From positions 1 to 58,164 of the forward strand of contig JAKLKB010000028.1 in assembly GCA_023150835.1 (NCBI GenBank): a DNA stretch of 58,164 nucleotides, given 5' to 3'. The notes under the pieces are model-generated. The model was not told the DNA's origin and searched no databases. It saw nothing but the letters and a program-made list of their open reading frames with translations. Shown piece by piece: positions 34,658 through 44,116 of the stretch. This DNA is from Myxococcota bacterium (GTDB lineage: Bacteria > Myxococcota_C > UBA6777). Numbering within the stretch: the first letter of the stretch is position 1; the number at the start of each line of letters is the position of its first letter. Position numbers and translations under genes: made by a program.

Positions 34658-36046
34658 ATGCTCAAAGTCGTGAACCCTGCGACCGAAACCGTGATCCGCG
34701 AGCTCCCCACCGATACGCCCGAGTCGATCCGCGCTCATTTTGAACGCGCCAAAGCCGCACAACCTGCTTGGGCTGCACGCCCACTTGCCGAACGCATCGA
34801 GATCCTCACTCGCTTTCGTGACAAGATCATCCAACACACCGACACTCTCGCCAACCAACTCTCCTCCGAGATGGGCAAACCCCGCAAACAATCCCTCAAT
34901 GAGATCCGCGCACTCCCCGATCGCATCGACTTTTTCCTCCAACACACCGAAGCCACACTCCGCCCCCAAGACGTCTCCTTTCGCACCGATCCCAACACCC
35001 CGCCCGCCACACAAGAGATGATCTCTTACGAACCGCTCGGCGTGATCGCCAACATCTCGGCTTGGAACTACCCTTACTTTGTCGGAAGCAACGTCTTCGT
35101 TCCCGCCCTTCTGACCGGAAACGCTGTCCTGTATAAACCTTCCGAATACACCCCGCTGACGGGCCTTTCGATCGCACAGCTTCTCCACGAATCGGGTGTC
35201 CCGTCCGATATCTTTGTGACTATCCTCGGCACAGGGACCGCAGGGTCCGCCTTAACCGCACTCCCGATACATGGGGTTTTCTTTACAGGCTCCCACGCCA
35301 CAGGCGTCAAGATCGCCCAGTCTGTCGCCTCCCGTCTGATCAAAGTCCAACTCGAACTCGGCGGCAAAGATCCCACCTACGTTTGCGACGATGCCGACGC
35401 CAAAAGCGCTGCTATCGGACTTGCGGATGGCGCCTTCTATAACGCCGGACAATCGTGCTGTTCCGTCGAACGCATCTATGTCCACCAAGACAACTACGAT
35501 GCTTTCGTTGCCGCTTTTGTCGAAGAAGTCCAAAGCTTCAAAGTCGGCGACCCGATGAAAGAAGACACCTACATCGGCCCCCTCGCCCGAAAAGAACAAC
35601 TCGATGTCCTTGACGCTCAAGTCCAAGACGCCCTCCAAAAAGGCGCACGTCTCCTACTTGGTGGGCATCGCCTCCAAGGAACGGGCTATTACTACGCTCC
35701 CACCGTCCTTGTCGACGTCGATCACAGCATGGATGTCATGCGCGAAGAAAGCTTTGGCCCAATCATCGGCATCCAAAAAGTCCACGATGACCAAGAAGCC
35801 ATCTCCAAAATGAACGATACCGCCTACGGCCTCACCGCTGGCGTGTACACCCCCGACGCCCAACGCGCCAAATCCATCCTCTCCCATCTCAACGCAGGTT
35901 CCGCCTATTGGAACTGTTGTGATCGCGTCAGCCCACGCCTCCCTTGGACTGGACGACAACACTCCGGCATCGGCTCCACCCTCTCCCACCTTGGCATCCT
36001 CGCCTTCGTTCAACCCAAAGCATGGCATCTCCGCTCCCCCGCCTGA
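34658..36046 (+). CDS. Aldehyde dehydrogenase family protein
   Basis: 462 residues, typical length. Motifs: ANISAWNYPYFVGSNVFVPA (cofactor pocket), LYKPSEYTP, FFTGSHATGVKIA, LELGGKDP with the general-base Glu, and NAGQSCCSVERIYV with the nucleophilic Cys. Oxidises aldehydes to acids with NAD(P)+. Downstream of the PuuD-like gene by 28 bp, hence probably co-transcribed; it may act on a gamma-glutamyl-aminoaldehyde or a similar amine product (inference). The stop at 36046 is followed within 25 bp by a 9-bp minisatellite. Confidence 0.93.
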   Translation: MLKVVNPATETVIRELPTDTPESIRAHFERAKAAQPAWAARPLAERIEILTRFRDKIIQHTDTLANQLSSEMGKPRKQSLNEIRALPDRIDFFLQHTEATLRPQDVSFRTDPNTPPATQEMISYEPLGVIANISAWNYPYFVGSNVFVPALLTGNAVLYKPSEYTPLTGLSIAQLLHESGVPSDIFVTILGTGTAGSALTALPIHGVFFTGSHATGVKIAQSVASRLIKVQLELGGKDPTYVCDDADAKSAAIGLADGAFYNAGQSCCSVERIYVHQDNYDAFVAAFVEEVQSFKVGDPMKEDTYIGPLARKEQLDVLDAQVQDALQKGARLLLGGHRLQGTGYYYAPTVLVDVDHSMDVMREESFGPIIGIQKVHDDQEAISKMNDTAYGLTAGVYTPDAQRAKSILSHLNAGSAYWNCCDRVSPRLPWTGRQHSGIGSTLSHLGILAFVQPKAWHLRSPA

Positions 36047-36068
36047 CCTGACTTTTGACTTTTGACTT

Positions 36069-36386
36069 TTCCGTGTCTTCCGTGTCTTCCGTGTCTTCCG
36101 TGTCTTCCGTGTCTTCCGTGTCTGCCTTGTCTGCCTTGTCTGCCTTGTCTGCCTTGTCTGCCTTGTCTGCCTTGTCTGCCTTGTCTGCCTTGTCTGCCTT
36201 GTCTGCCTTGTCTGCCTTGTCTGCCTTGTCTGCCTTGTCTGCCTTGTCTGCCTTGTCTGCCGTGTCTTCCGTGTCTTCCTTGTCTGCCTTGTCTTCCTTC
36301 CGTGCCTTGTCTTCCTTGTCTGCCGTGTCTGCCGTGTCTGCCTTGTCTGCCTTGTCTTCCTTCCGTGCCTTCCGTGTTTTCCGTGG
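36069..36386. repeat. 9-bp minisatellite (TGTCTTCCG / TGTCTGCCT)
   Basis: About 35 units. The first block is TGTCTTCCG, the middle block about 15 near-perfect TGTCTGCCT, the end a mixture including CTTCCTTCCGTGCC, finishing with TTCCGTGTTTTCCGTGGACAG. TGACTTT repeats precede it. All frames stay open (SALSALSAL, PCLPCLPCL), which creates artificial ORFs and an artificial N-terminus for the next gene. A short related piece occurs at 49981-50015. Confidence 0.9.
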
Positions 36387-36516
36387 ACAGATTTTTTCTG
36401 TGAACTTGTTTGCGCTGCGTTGCGAAAATGCCTATACACAAGCGAGAACACAAACCCGAAGAGGCAAACGGGGTGTATCGAGAGCAGAAGCCCGATGCCT
36501 GTTGGAGAAAAGACGT

Positions 36517-38043
36517 ATGCAGCGATCCCAAAAGCAAAGAAGTCCTCGTCAAGCGGAGACGGGCGACCCGCGAAGCAAACCAACGAAGAAGCCGTCATGG
36601 TTGATATGGCTTGTTTTTCTCGGAGGGTGGGGTGGATTCGGAGGATGCACCAACACCAAGGTGATCAAAAGCGAGCGTTCACCGGTGTTTTCATTGGTGA
36701 GACAGCTTCGTGCGGATGAGACCGAAAAGCGCGTGGAAGCAGCACAAAAACTCGGTGAGATCGGAACGAAAGCGCACCAAGCCATCCCCAAGCTTCGGAT
36801 GTCTCTCGAAGATCAATCTGTGGAGGTCCGAAAAGCCGTTGTACTCGCCTTGATGAAGATGGGAGAGCGCGGCACGCCGTCTTGGCTGCGGGGATTGGAT
36901 GACAAGTCTCCCGAAGTGCGCAAGGTCGTGGAAGACAAACTCGACGAAGGAGGCGACGAAGTGATCGAGGATGTCACGAAGGTCATGCAGTCTCCGATCG
37001 GAGAAGAGCGACGGCTTGCGGTGCGTGCGTTGGGCTACATGAGCAAACGCACAAACAAGGCGATCCCTTCGCTAGGAAAAGCCGTGTTGGATAGCGAAGT
37101 CGATGTTCGCCAAGAGGCGGCTGCAACGCTTGGTAGACTGGGTTCCAAAGCGGCTCCTGCTGTTCCTCAGCTTGCCAAGGGGCTGCAACAAAACCGCGAC
37201 TGGTGGAATGTTCGCAAAGCCATCATCGAAGCCCTCGGAGATATCGGCCCTGCTGCTGCCGAAGCCATCCCAAATCTTGTCGAGATGATGCAGGACAAAG
37301 ACGATGATGTCCGTAAAGCCGCACTCAACGCCATCCGAAAGATCGGCCCGAGCGCCGTCCAAGCCCTTAGCGAAGCCCTCCCTGCCTCGACGTGGTGGGC
37401 CAAAGCCGAGATCCTCAAGATGCTAGAGACCTTCGGTTCCAAGGCCAAAGCTGCGCTTCCCGCGTTGATTGCGCTGCTCAATGACAACGATCAAGACGTC
37501 CGACGACGTGCCGCGATGATCATCGGAAAGTTCGCAACAGAGGGTTCTTCAGCAGCCCCCACCCTCCAAAAGATCCTCTTCGATCAAAAAGCTCCTCATG
37601 TTTTGTGGAGCGTCGTGATGGACACCTTAATGAAGATCGGGCCAGACGGGCACGCGGTCTTGCGCAAAGCGCTGGATCACCATGATTGGTGGCTGCCCAA
37701 AACCATCTCCGAGGCTTTCGGTCAATCCGGCCCAGATACCCCCCCCGAAGCCATCCCCACACTTGAATACGCACTCCAGCACTCGCGTTGGGAGGTCCGT
37801 TGGACGGTGGCCTTGGTCGCAGGTCGCATGAAAGCCAAAGCCGCTCCGCTTCTTCCTGCCCTACTCAAGGCGCTCAACGACAAAGAAAGCCGTGTTCAAG
37901 TCCAATCAGCCCTCAGCATCGGCGAGATGGGCGACGCCGCAAAAAGCGCCATCTCCCCACTCAAAAGCCTCCGCAACGTCGGTAGTCCTGAGCGCCAAGC
38001 CGCCATCAAAAAAACCCTCGAAAAACTCGGTGACTCCGAATAA
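36517..38043 (+). CDS. HEAT-repeat lipoprotein
   Basis: 508 residues from the ATG at 36517 (GGAGAAAAGACG upstream); the frame is open back through the minisatellite but that part is not considered coding. A basic n-region and hydrophobic WLIWLVFLGGWGGF end at GGC, a lipobox with the acylated Cys near residue 48; the n-region is long. The rest consists of about ten HEAT/PBS-lyase-type repeats of 35-40 residues (DQSVEVRKAVVLALMKMG, DDDVRKAALNAIRKIG, DQDVRRRAAMIIGKFA), forming a superhelical binding scaffold. Partner unknown. Confidence 0.85.
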   Translation: MQRSQKQRSPRQAETGDPRSKPTKKPSWLIWLVFLGGWGGFGGCTNTKVIKSERSPVFSLVRQLRADETEKRVEAAQKLGEIGTKAHQAIPKLRMSLEDQSVEVRKAVVLALMKMGERGTPSWLRGLDDKSPEVRKVVEDKLDEGGDEVIEDVTKVMQSPIGEERRLAVRALGYMSKRTNKAIPSLGKAVLDSEVDVRQEAAATLGRLGSKAAPAVPQLAKGLQQNRDWWNVRKAIIEALGDIGPAAAEAIPNLVEMMQDKDDDVRKAALNAIRKIGPSAVQALSEALPASTWWAKAEILKMLETFGSKAKAALPALIALLNDNDQDVRRRAAMIIGKFATEGSSAAPTLQKILFDQKAPHVLWSVVMDTLMKIGPDGHAVLRKALDHHDWWLPKTISEAFGQSGPDTPPEAIPTLEYALQHSRWEVRWTVALVAGRMKAKAAPLLPALLKALNDKESRVQVQSALSIGEMGDAAKSAISPLKSLRNVGSPERQAAIKKTLEKLGDSE

Positions 38044-38085
38044 CCTCGGACATCGATCTCTATGATCTCGAAGACTCGTGGTCAT

Positions 38086-38367
38086 TTAGCGGCAAGGAAC
38101 GTTGGTGTTTTGAACACACGACACAAAGCTTTGGCATGTGCCTAGCGCAAGACAATCGCCGATCAACTTGTTCCAATCCTGTTGTTGACCGCTTGAAAGG
38201 TTCGCCACACACCGCCCAACGTTTTCGTTGCACTCCGAAACGCTGGTCCCCGCTGCAAGCACGTTGCAAGTTTGACCTCTCGAACAATAGCTCGACGTCA
38301 TCCCACCACAGCCCACCATCATCGTCATCCACGCACACGCTACAACCAAATAGATTACAAACTTCAT
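38086..38367 (-). CDS. Small Cys-rich lipoprotein
   Basis: 93 residues from the ATG at 38367 (AAGGGG upstream). MKFVIYLVVACAWMTMMVGC is a lipoprotein signal with lipobox MVGC. The mature 74 residues contain eight further Cys in pairs (SYCSRGQTC, SECNENVGRC, GDCLALGTCQSFVSC) that probably form disulfides. Small Cys-patterned lipoproteins of this style are common in Myxococcota; function unknown. Convergent with the HEAT-repeat gene. 38368-38626 shows nothing recognisable. Confidence 0.7.
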   Translation of the reverse strand: MKFVIYLVVACAWMTMMVGCGGMTSSYCSRGQTCNVLAAGTSVSECNENVGRCVANLSSGQQQDWNKLIGDCLALGTCQSFVSCVQNTNVPCR

Positions 38368-38626
38368 GAGCAAACGCCCCTTCATACATGGTGTTTTGCT
38401 GTTTTCGTGTGCTTTCGCCTTGCTCGTTTGTCTACCCTGATCATCCAAAAAAACAAGGCGCGTTGCCCGTGTGATGTGCACAGACAACCGCTGCAAATGC
38501 AACGATATGAAGCCGAAAACAACCCTCAAAAAAAAGAAAGCTGTGCGGAAACTACAACAAGCCGCTGTTTGCCGTCAAGTATTTTGCGCACGCTCCCTTC
38601 TTCTCCAAGGCCATCCCCGCACCTTT

Positions 38627-39832
38627 TTACTCGCCAAGCGAGATGCCTGCAACAGGAGGAAACGCGGGGATCTTTTCTTCTCGAAAAGGTCCGTAGGATT
38701 GGGCATTTGTGATCTCTTTTTGCGCGGCATCGGTTTCGCGTTGAGCAAATTCACCAAAAGCCCGATCGAGCGCAGGATGCCCGAACAAATGAGCGCTGTG
38801 GATCACCACAGGTAAAAACCCACGCTTGAGCTTGTGCTCTCCTTGTGCGCCCGCTTCCACAAGCGTGCAGCCCGAGCGGATCGCTCGTTCGATCAGTTGG
38901 TAATAACACAGCTCGAAATGCAGGTTATCGATCGGCTCGAAACACCCCCAATAACGGCCATAGACGTGCTTTCCTTTGGCAAAAGACAACGTACCCGCCA
39001 AGATCTGCCCATCACGCCGAACCAATCCCACCACAGCACGCTTTCCGACAGCCTCACGAGCATCCAGAAAAAAACGCCTTGTCAGATAAGGACTCCCCCA
39101 CTTGCGATCGCTCGTCGACGTATACAGCCGAAACAACGTCATCCACTCGTCCAGACCGATCTGATCGCCTGTTTGCAAAGAAGCCGTCAGCCCGCCTTCT
39201 TCGATACATCGGCGCTCTTTGCGGATCTGCTTGCGGTTTTGCGAGCGCAAGGCTGACAAAAAATCTTCAAAGTCCGAATACCCGGGATTTCGCCAATGAA
39301 ACTGATGCGTCGCACGCCGCGAAAAGCCACACGCCTCAAAAAACGCTGCTTCCTCATCGTTGCAAAACAAGACATGGATGCTCGATGCCTGCGAAGCCAC
39401 CATCAACTCCCGCAGCCCTTGGACCAACAAGCGGCGGATCGACTCTCGATCTTCGTTTGGATGAACCAACAAACGCGGCCCCGTCGCAGGAGTGAACGGC
39501 ACCCCCACCACCAACTTCGGGTAATAGTCCACTCCGACGCGCCGTGCGATGTTCGCCCACTCCCAATCGAAGATAAATTCCCCATAGCTGTCTGTTTTGA
39601 TATAGGTCGGTGTAGCCCCCAATAGCTCCTGACCTGACCACACCGTGACGTGGGCAGGAAGCCAACCTGTGTTGGGGCCGACGCTGCCCGAATCTTCGAG
39701 CAAGCGCAAAAAGCTGTAGTCCAAAAAAGGATTGTGCGGATCTTCGAGCGCAGACCAAGCCGCCTCCCCGATGCGCCCCAAAGAAGGCAATATCTCCATA
39801 CGCCATGCACGCTGTGTTCGGCCCTTGTCCAT
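38627..39832 (-). CDS. FemAB-like/DUF482 acyltransferase (GNAT fold)
   Basis: About 401 residues; the chosen start MDKGRTQRAWRMEI has GGAGG about 8 nt upstream. Motifs of the FemAB-like DUF482 family: an N-terminal region NPFLDYSFLRLLEDSGSVG, then LRSQNRKQIRKERR in the middle (DFLSAL precedes it), GTLSFAKGKHVYGRYWG and FELCYYQLIERAI, and the C-terminal VEAGAQGEHKLKRGFLP. Members are predicted N-acyltransferases related to Fem enzymes that attach amino acids to peptidoglycan. Substrate unknown. Divergent from the MBL-fold gene at 39939. Confidence 0.88.
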   Translation of the reverse strand: MDKGRTQRAWRMEILPSLGRIGEAAWSALEDPHNPFLDYSFLRLLEDSGSVGPNTGWLPAHVTVWSGQELLGATPTYIKTDSYGEFIFDWEWANIARRVGVDYYPKLVVGVPFTPATGPRLLVHPNEDRESIRRLLVQGLRELMVASQASSIHVLFCNDEEAAFFEACGFSRRATHQFHWRNPGYSDFEDFLSALRSQNRKQIRKERRCIEEGGLTASLQTGDQIGLDEWMTLFRLYTSTSDRKWGSPYLTRRFFLDAREAVGKRAVVGLVRRDGQILAGTLSFAKGKHVYGRYWGCFEPIDNLHFELCYYQLIERAIRSGCTLVEAGAQGEHKLKRGFLPVVIHSAHLFGHPALDRAFGEFAQRETDAAQKEITNAQSYGPFREEKIPAFPPVAGISLGE

Positions 39833-39938
39833 CCAAAAAGCCTCCGTCAAGGTGTCATCTCAAAGACTCCATTTGGAGATCGGACACGCAGAGTCGATTC
39901 GCAAGACCCCCACCCCAAACCCAAGGAGTCCCAAAAAG

Positions 39939-40772
39939 ATGCAAAGATGGAAATGGAAGTTGTTGCGTGCGGGTGCATTTCGCCTCGATGGGGGAGCCAT
40001 GTTTGGGTTGATCCCCAAAGCCCTCTGGTCCCGATCGTTTCCTGCCGACGAAGACAACCGCATCACCCTGCAAACCAACTGCGTGCTTCTCGAATCTCCC
40101 CATCGTCTGGTGCTGATCGAAACGGGCTGCGGAAACAAGTTCGGAGCCAAAGAACGCCAGTTTTACGAACTCGAATCCCGTTGGGTCGGTGATGCTCTGC
40201 GCGAAGAAGGCGTCGAACGCACCGATATCACCGACGTGATCATCACACACCTCCATTTCGACCACGCAGGCGGGCTGACCTATCTTTCCGCACCTGACGC
40301 CCCGATCCAAGCCAGCTTTCCAAACGCCCGCATCCACACCCAACGCACCGAGTGGCAAGACGCCCTCGCCAACCGCTCCACCATGACCCGCACTTATCTG
40401 CGCGATCATCTCGAACCCATCGCCGAACAAATCATCCGCCTCGATGGAAACAGCGAGATCCTCCCCGGCATCCATACCCTCCCCGTCCCCGGCCACACTT
40501 GGGGACAACAAGCCATCCTCTTCCAAGACGACCTCGGCACGCTTTGTTTCCCCGGCGACATGATGCCCACCCTCCACCACGTCGGCGACGCCTTCAACAT
40601 GGCCTACGATATGCTCCCCTACCAAAACACCCAAACCAAACGCTCCCTCTTACACCGCGCCCACCGCGAAGCTTGGCGACTGATCCTTGATCACGAACCC
40701 GGACCCGCCGTCGTCTCCGTCATCCACGATGATCGCGGACGCTTCGCTCTCCAACCCACCCCCGCCCTGTAA
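39939..40772 (+). CDS. MBL-fold metallo-hydrolase
   Basis: 277 residues from the ATG at 39939 (AAGGAG about 10 nt upstream). Metallo-beta-lactamase fold: VIITHLHFDHAGGL (HxHxDH zinc motif), LPVPGHTWGQQAI with the next His, and CFPGDMMPTLHH with the bridging Asp. Soluble, no signal peptide. The family spans lactonases and thioesterases and the substrate cannot be assigned. Followed by a repeat-filled gap. Confidence 0.9.
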   Translation: MQRWKWKLLRAGAFRLDGGAMFGLIPKALWSRSFPADEDNRITLQTNCVLLESPHRLVLIETGCGNKFGAKERQFYELESRWVGDALREEGVERTDITDVIITHLHFDHAGGLTYLSAPDAPIQASFPNARIHTQRTEWQDALANRSTMTRTYLRDHLEPIAEQIIRLDGNSEILPGIHTLPVPGHTWGQQAILFQDDLGTLCFPGDMMPTLHHVGDAFNMAYDMLPYQNTQTKRSLLHRAHREAWRLILDHEPGPAVVSVIHDDRGRFALQPTPAL

Positions 40773-40880
40773 CACACGCCCCCGCTCCAACGACCTTTTC
40801 AACGCCTGATTTATCGACATGAGTGGTGAAAAGACCTCGACCGATAACACACGCCACCGCTCCAGCGACCTTTTCAATGC
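40771..40880 (+). repeat. Direct repeat pair after the MBL gene
   Basis: AACACACGCCCCCGCTCCAA then CGACCTTTTCAACGCC at 40771-40806 recurs as AACACACGCCACCGCTCCAG then CGACCTTTTCAATGCC at 40845-40880. Spaced 74 bp apart; about 90% identical by eye. Confidence 0.75.
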
Positions 40881-40902
40881 CCCCCACACGAAAGGTCCAC
40901 TA

Positions 40903-41016
40903 ATACGAGATCCGCCCGTTGACTTATCGTAAAAAGGTAGGGGCAGCCCCCTGTGGCTGCCCAACAATCGGGCGTCTACGTAATCTCCTTCGATCACCGA
41001 TCACGCGGATATCGTA
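40903..41016. repeat. Interspersed repeat family B
   Basis: ATACGAGATCCGCCCGTTGA on the left, TAGGGGCAGCCCCCTGTGGC plus TGCCC in the centre, GATCACGCGGATATCGTAT on the right: a complete copy. Upstream of the kinase operon; 41017-41179 shows no clear promoter. Confidence 0.85.
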
Positions 41017-41179
41017 TGATGTCCTCACACCGAACACAAACAACCTAGCGATCTCCAATCGATCCTGTTATACCTAGACCGTCACCGCCCACAAAAGGCC
41101 GCGCTCTCTCGTCTTGGGTACGCGATCCGTTTTGTTCCCTACGATCGGTGGCTTAACTCCACACATTAGGCAAACAAGG

Positions 41180-43129
41180 ATGTACAGACTCTTTGTTTTC
41201 GAGGGCGATCCGCACACCACCCAAGCCCTACAAGCCCAACTCGCGCAACGCATGATCACCACCCAATCGTCCGCCTCTGTACAACAAGCGCAGCTACTCC
41301 TCACCCAACATCCCCCTCACATCGTAATTTTCGACCTCACCCACCCACTCCACGAAGTCGAAAGCCTCTACCGATGGATCACCACACACCCCCAACTCCA
41401 CACCATCCCCCGCGTCTTTCTCAGCCTACCCCACCAAGAGCCGCTCCTCGCTCAACTCCGTCAAGAAGGCGAACAACACATCTTTGAACGCCCCCTCCGA
41501 CCTTCCCTGTTTTTTGATGCGCTCCAACAACTGCTCTCTCCCCATCCTGCTCCTTTTACCTCCATGCCCCAAAAGAAAAAGCTCGAAGATGCGATCTCTG
41601 CCATGATTGGCCGAAAGATCGGCTCTTTTGTACTCGAAAAAGAGATCGGACGCGGTGGCATGGGCGCTGTCTTTCGCGCCCACCAAGAAGCCCTCCAGCG
41701 CAAAGTTGCCCTCAAGATCATGCTCCCCAACGCACAACAGGACGAAACCTCCATCCGACGCTTCCAACGCGAAGCCCTTGCCATCGCACAATTAAAGAGC
41801 CCTCACATCGTACAGATCTTCGACGCAGGAACCACCGAAGACGGCATCTTTTACATCGTCATGGAATTCCTTGACGGCGAAAACATCGATCAGTTCTTGC
41901 GCTCCCACAAACGCCTCCCCGAACTCCAAGCCCTCTCTGTGATCGAACAAGTCGCCCTCGGTCTCAAAGTCGCCCATGATGCCGGACTCATCCACCGCGA
42001 TATCAAACCCTCGAACCTGATCATTGACACTCGCGGACAAGTCACCCTTACCGACTTCGGACTCGTTCGCGGAAACCAAGATATGTCCTATACCCAACCC
42101 GGGATCGTCGTCGGCAGCCCTCACTATCTCTCCCCCGAACAAGCCTCCGGCAAACCTCTCGATCACCGCTCCGATATCTACGCCCTTGGCATCGTCTTTT
42201 TTGAGATCCTCACAGGCACCGTCCCTTTTCGCGGCCCCCACGTCTCCAACGTCATGCTCAAGCACATCCAAGAACCACTCCCCGACCCCCGCCAAACACA
42301 GCCCGATATCTCCCACGCCACCGTCCACTTCCTCCAAAAAATGACCCAAAAAGAACCCGCCGCCCGTTACCAAGATTGCAACGCCCTGCTCGAAAGCATC
42401 CTTCTCCTCAAGCATACACTTCATCCCCCCACTTCTTCCGCAGGAAGTTGGCCCGGCCTTGCTCCCCACTCCTTTGTTCCAAACACTCCTTCTCCCTACG
42501 CCCAAACCTTTTCTCCCTCCCCACAACATCCCCCCAACTCCCACACCTTCGGCCAACCACACTCCCCTCTCTCTCCTCCACACACACATCCCCTCCATCC
42601 CGCCTTTTCCAACTCACTCCCTCCCTCTCTGCCCACTCCCCACCATGCACATCCCCTCCATCCCGCCTTTTCCGACTCGCTTCCTCCCTCTCCTCCCCCA
42701 TCGCTTCCCTCCCACTCCCTCCCTCCCGTGCAATCCCCTCTCTCTCCTCCCTTCCTTGAACGCGCAAACCCCTCTCTCGGCGCTCTTCAAGAACACCTCT
42801 CACCTCCTAAAATGCTCTCTTCTTCCGCAACAACCGCACTCTCCAACACCAACCTCTCCCCTCCGCATTCTTCTCCTGCACAACAAACCAACCTCCTCTC
42901 CGAAGCCGAAATCGAAGCGCTCCAAAACGAACTCACCCGTATCATCGGACCGATGGCCCAGATCGCACTCAAACAAGCCATCAAAAAACTCGGACACACT
43001 CGACAACAATTCCCCCGACAAGACGGCTCGAAACTCCTTGAAGCGCTCAAACAGCGCCTCGATCCGCACAAACAAGAAGCCTTCTTGCGGGCTGCAACAC
43101 CCCACATCTCTTCCAAAAGGAGTCCCTAA
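41180..43129 (+). CDS. Ser/Thr protein kinase with N-terminal receiver-like domain and DUF8082-like tail
   Basis: 649 residues from the ATG at 41180. Residues 1-120 form a receiver-like domain that keeps the acceptor-type Asp (IVIFDLTHPLH) but has GD for the acidic pair and Arg for the Lys (FERPL). The kinase domain (about 145-400) is complete: EIGRGGMGAVFRAH, VALKIM (Lys), HRDIKPSNLIID, LTDFGLVRG, GSPHYLSPEQ. A 150-residue Pro/Ser/His-rich linker with short repeats (THPLHPAFSNSLPPS) follows. The C-terminus (EIEALQNELTRIIGPMAQIA, AIKKLGHTRQQFP) matches the small domain found at the end of many bacterial kinases. The HAMP membrane protein gene starts 2 bp after its stop. Confidence 0.9.
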   Translation: MYRLFVFEGDPHTTQALQAQLAQRMITTQSSASVQQAQLLLTQHPPHIVIFDLTHPLHEVESLYRWITTHPQLHTIPRVFLSLPHQEPLLAQLRQEGEQHIFERPLRPSLFFDALQQLLSPHPAPFTSMPQKKKLEDAISAMIGRKIGSFVLEKEIGRGGMGAVFRAHQEALQRKVALKIMLPNAQQDETSIRRFQREALAIAQLKSPHIVQIFDAGTTEDGIFYIVMEFLDGENIDQFLRSHKRLPELQALSVIEQVALGLKVAHDAGLIHRDIKPSNLIIDTRGQVTLTDFGLVRGNQDMSYTQPGIVVGSPHYLSPEQASGKPLDHRSDIYALGIVFFEILTGTVPFRGPHVSNVMLKHIQEPLPDPRQTQPDISHATVHFLQKMTQKEPAARYQDCNALLESILLLKHTLHPPTSSAGSWPGLAPHSFVPNTPSPYAQTFSPSPQHPPNSHTFGQPHSPLSPPHTHPLHPAFSNSLPPSLPTPHHAHPLHPAFSDSLPPSPPPSLPSHSLPPVQSPLSPPFLERANPSLGALQEHLSPPKMLSSSATTALSNTNLSPPHSSPAQQTNLLSEAEIEALQNELTRIIGPMAQIALKQAIKKLGHTRQQFPRQDGSKLLEALKQRLDPHKQEAFLRAATPHISSKRSP

Positions 43130-43131
43130 CC

Positions 43132-44016
43132 ATGCGCATCGGCTTAGGCTTTCGCATCATCTTCTTGACCTCCTCGATCGTGCTGCTCACTTCGGCCACT
43201 CTAATCTTTCTCGCCTACAACCGCGCTTACAACGACCTCCAGTCCAGCATCGCTCGCCGCCTCGAAGGCATCGCCAACACCACCGCCCTCCAGATCAACG
43301 GCGACAACCACGAAATCATCGCCCCCAACAAAAAACTCAATCTCAAAGGCTCTCCCTCCGACGAAAACCGCGACCAATCCATCCAAACCCACCTCGCCGC
43401 GCTCTCCCCCGCTGACCAAACCCAATACAAACACTTCATCAAGATCCGAAACTTCCTCGCACAAGTCCACCGCGTCAACAAGCTCAACACCGATATCTAC
43501 ACCCTCCGTCCCGAAGACAGCACCATGTCCTTTATCGTCATGGCGGGTGGCGGCCAGTACATCGGGCACACCCACCAATTCACCCCACAAACCCGCGATG
43601 TCCTCAAAACGGGCAAAAGCACCACCAGCAAGATCTACTACGATCAAAACGGTGCATGGCTCTCTGCCTTCGCCCCCGTCCGAAACTCCCAAGGAAAAGT
43701 CGTCGCTGTCCTCGAAGTCGACGAAAAACTCAAAACCTTCCAAAACGAACTGGCCATGCAGCTTTTCTGGCCCGCCATCATCGCTGTCCTTGTACTTGTC
43801 CTTGCCTTGCTGCTCTCCGTCCTCTTCTCCAAACGCCTCGTCGCCCGCCTCGCCTACTTGCGCGATGTCACCGAAAAGATCTCCCTTGGACAGATGGATC
43901 ACCCCATCCAGATCCGCTCCAACGACGAGATCGGCGATCTCGCCCAAGCCCTCGAACGTATGCGCGAATCCCTCAAAATGGCCATGCAGATGCTCGAAGA
44001 CGAAGACGAAGGCTGA
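43132..44016 (+). CDS. Membrane sensor with extracytoplasmic domain and HAMP, no output domain
   Basis: 294 residues; AAAAGGAG about 9 nt upstream. TM1 about residues 7-29, a periplasmic sensor region about 30-210 (a single-Cache-like pattern ending SAFAPVRNSQGKVVAVLEVD), TM2 about 213-236, then a HAMP linker (KRLVARLAYLRDVTEKISLG, NDEIGDLAQALERM), after which the protein stops. With no kinase or cyclase of its own, it probably signals to the Ser/Thr kinase encoded 2 bp upstream (inference from the operon). Confidence 0.85.
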   Translation: MRIGLGFRIIFLTSSIVLLTSATLIFLAYNRAYNDLQSSIARRLEGIANTTALQINGDNHEIIAPNKKLNLKGSPSDENRDQSIQTHLAALSPADQTQYKHFIKIRNFLAQVHRVNKLNTDIYTLRPEDSTMSFIVMAGGGQYIGHTHQFTPQTRDVLKTGKSTTSKIYYDQNGAWLSAFAPVRNSQGKVVAVLEVDEKLKTFQNELAMQLFWPAIIAVLVLVLALLLSVLFSKRLVARLAYLRDVTEKISLGQMDHPIQIRSNDEIGDLAQALERMRESLKMAMQMLEDEDEG

Positions 44017-44116
44017 CCCCCTCCAAACGCACTCCCACTATCCCGTATCCGATCCGTTCTCGCTCTTGACCATCGCCACCCTGTGGATTATATCTCTCCG
44101 CACGATAACCTACCTC

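Noticed and set aside
36055-36516. Long N-terminal SALSALSAL extension of the lipoprotein
   Set aside because: It is a translation of the 9-bp minisatellite. A good ribosome site and lipoprotein signal start at 36517.
43201-43947. 248-codon minus-strand ORF opposite the HAMP gene
   Set aside because: Val/Asp/Gly-rich antisense frame; the sense protein has clear membrane and HAMP features.
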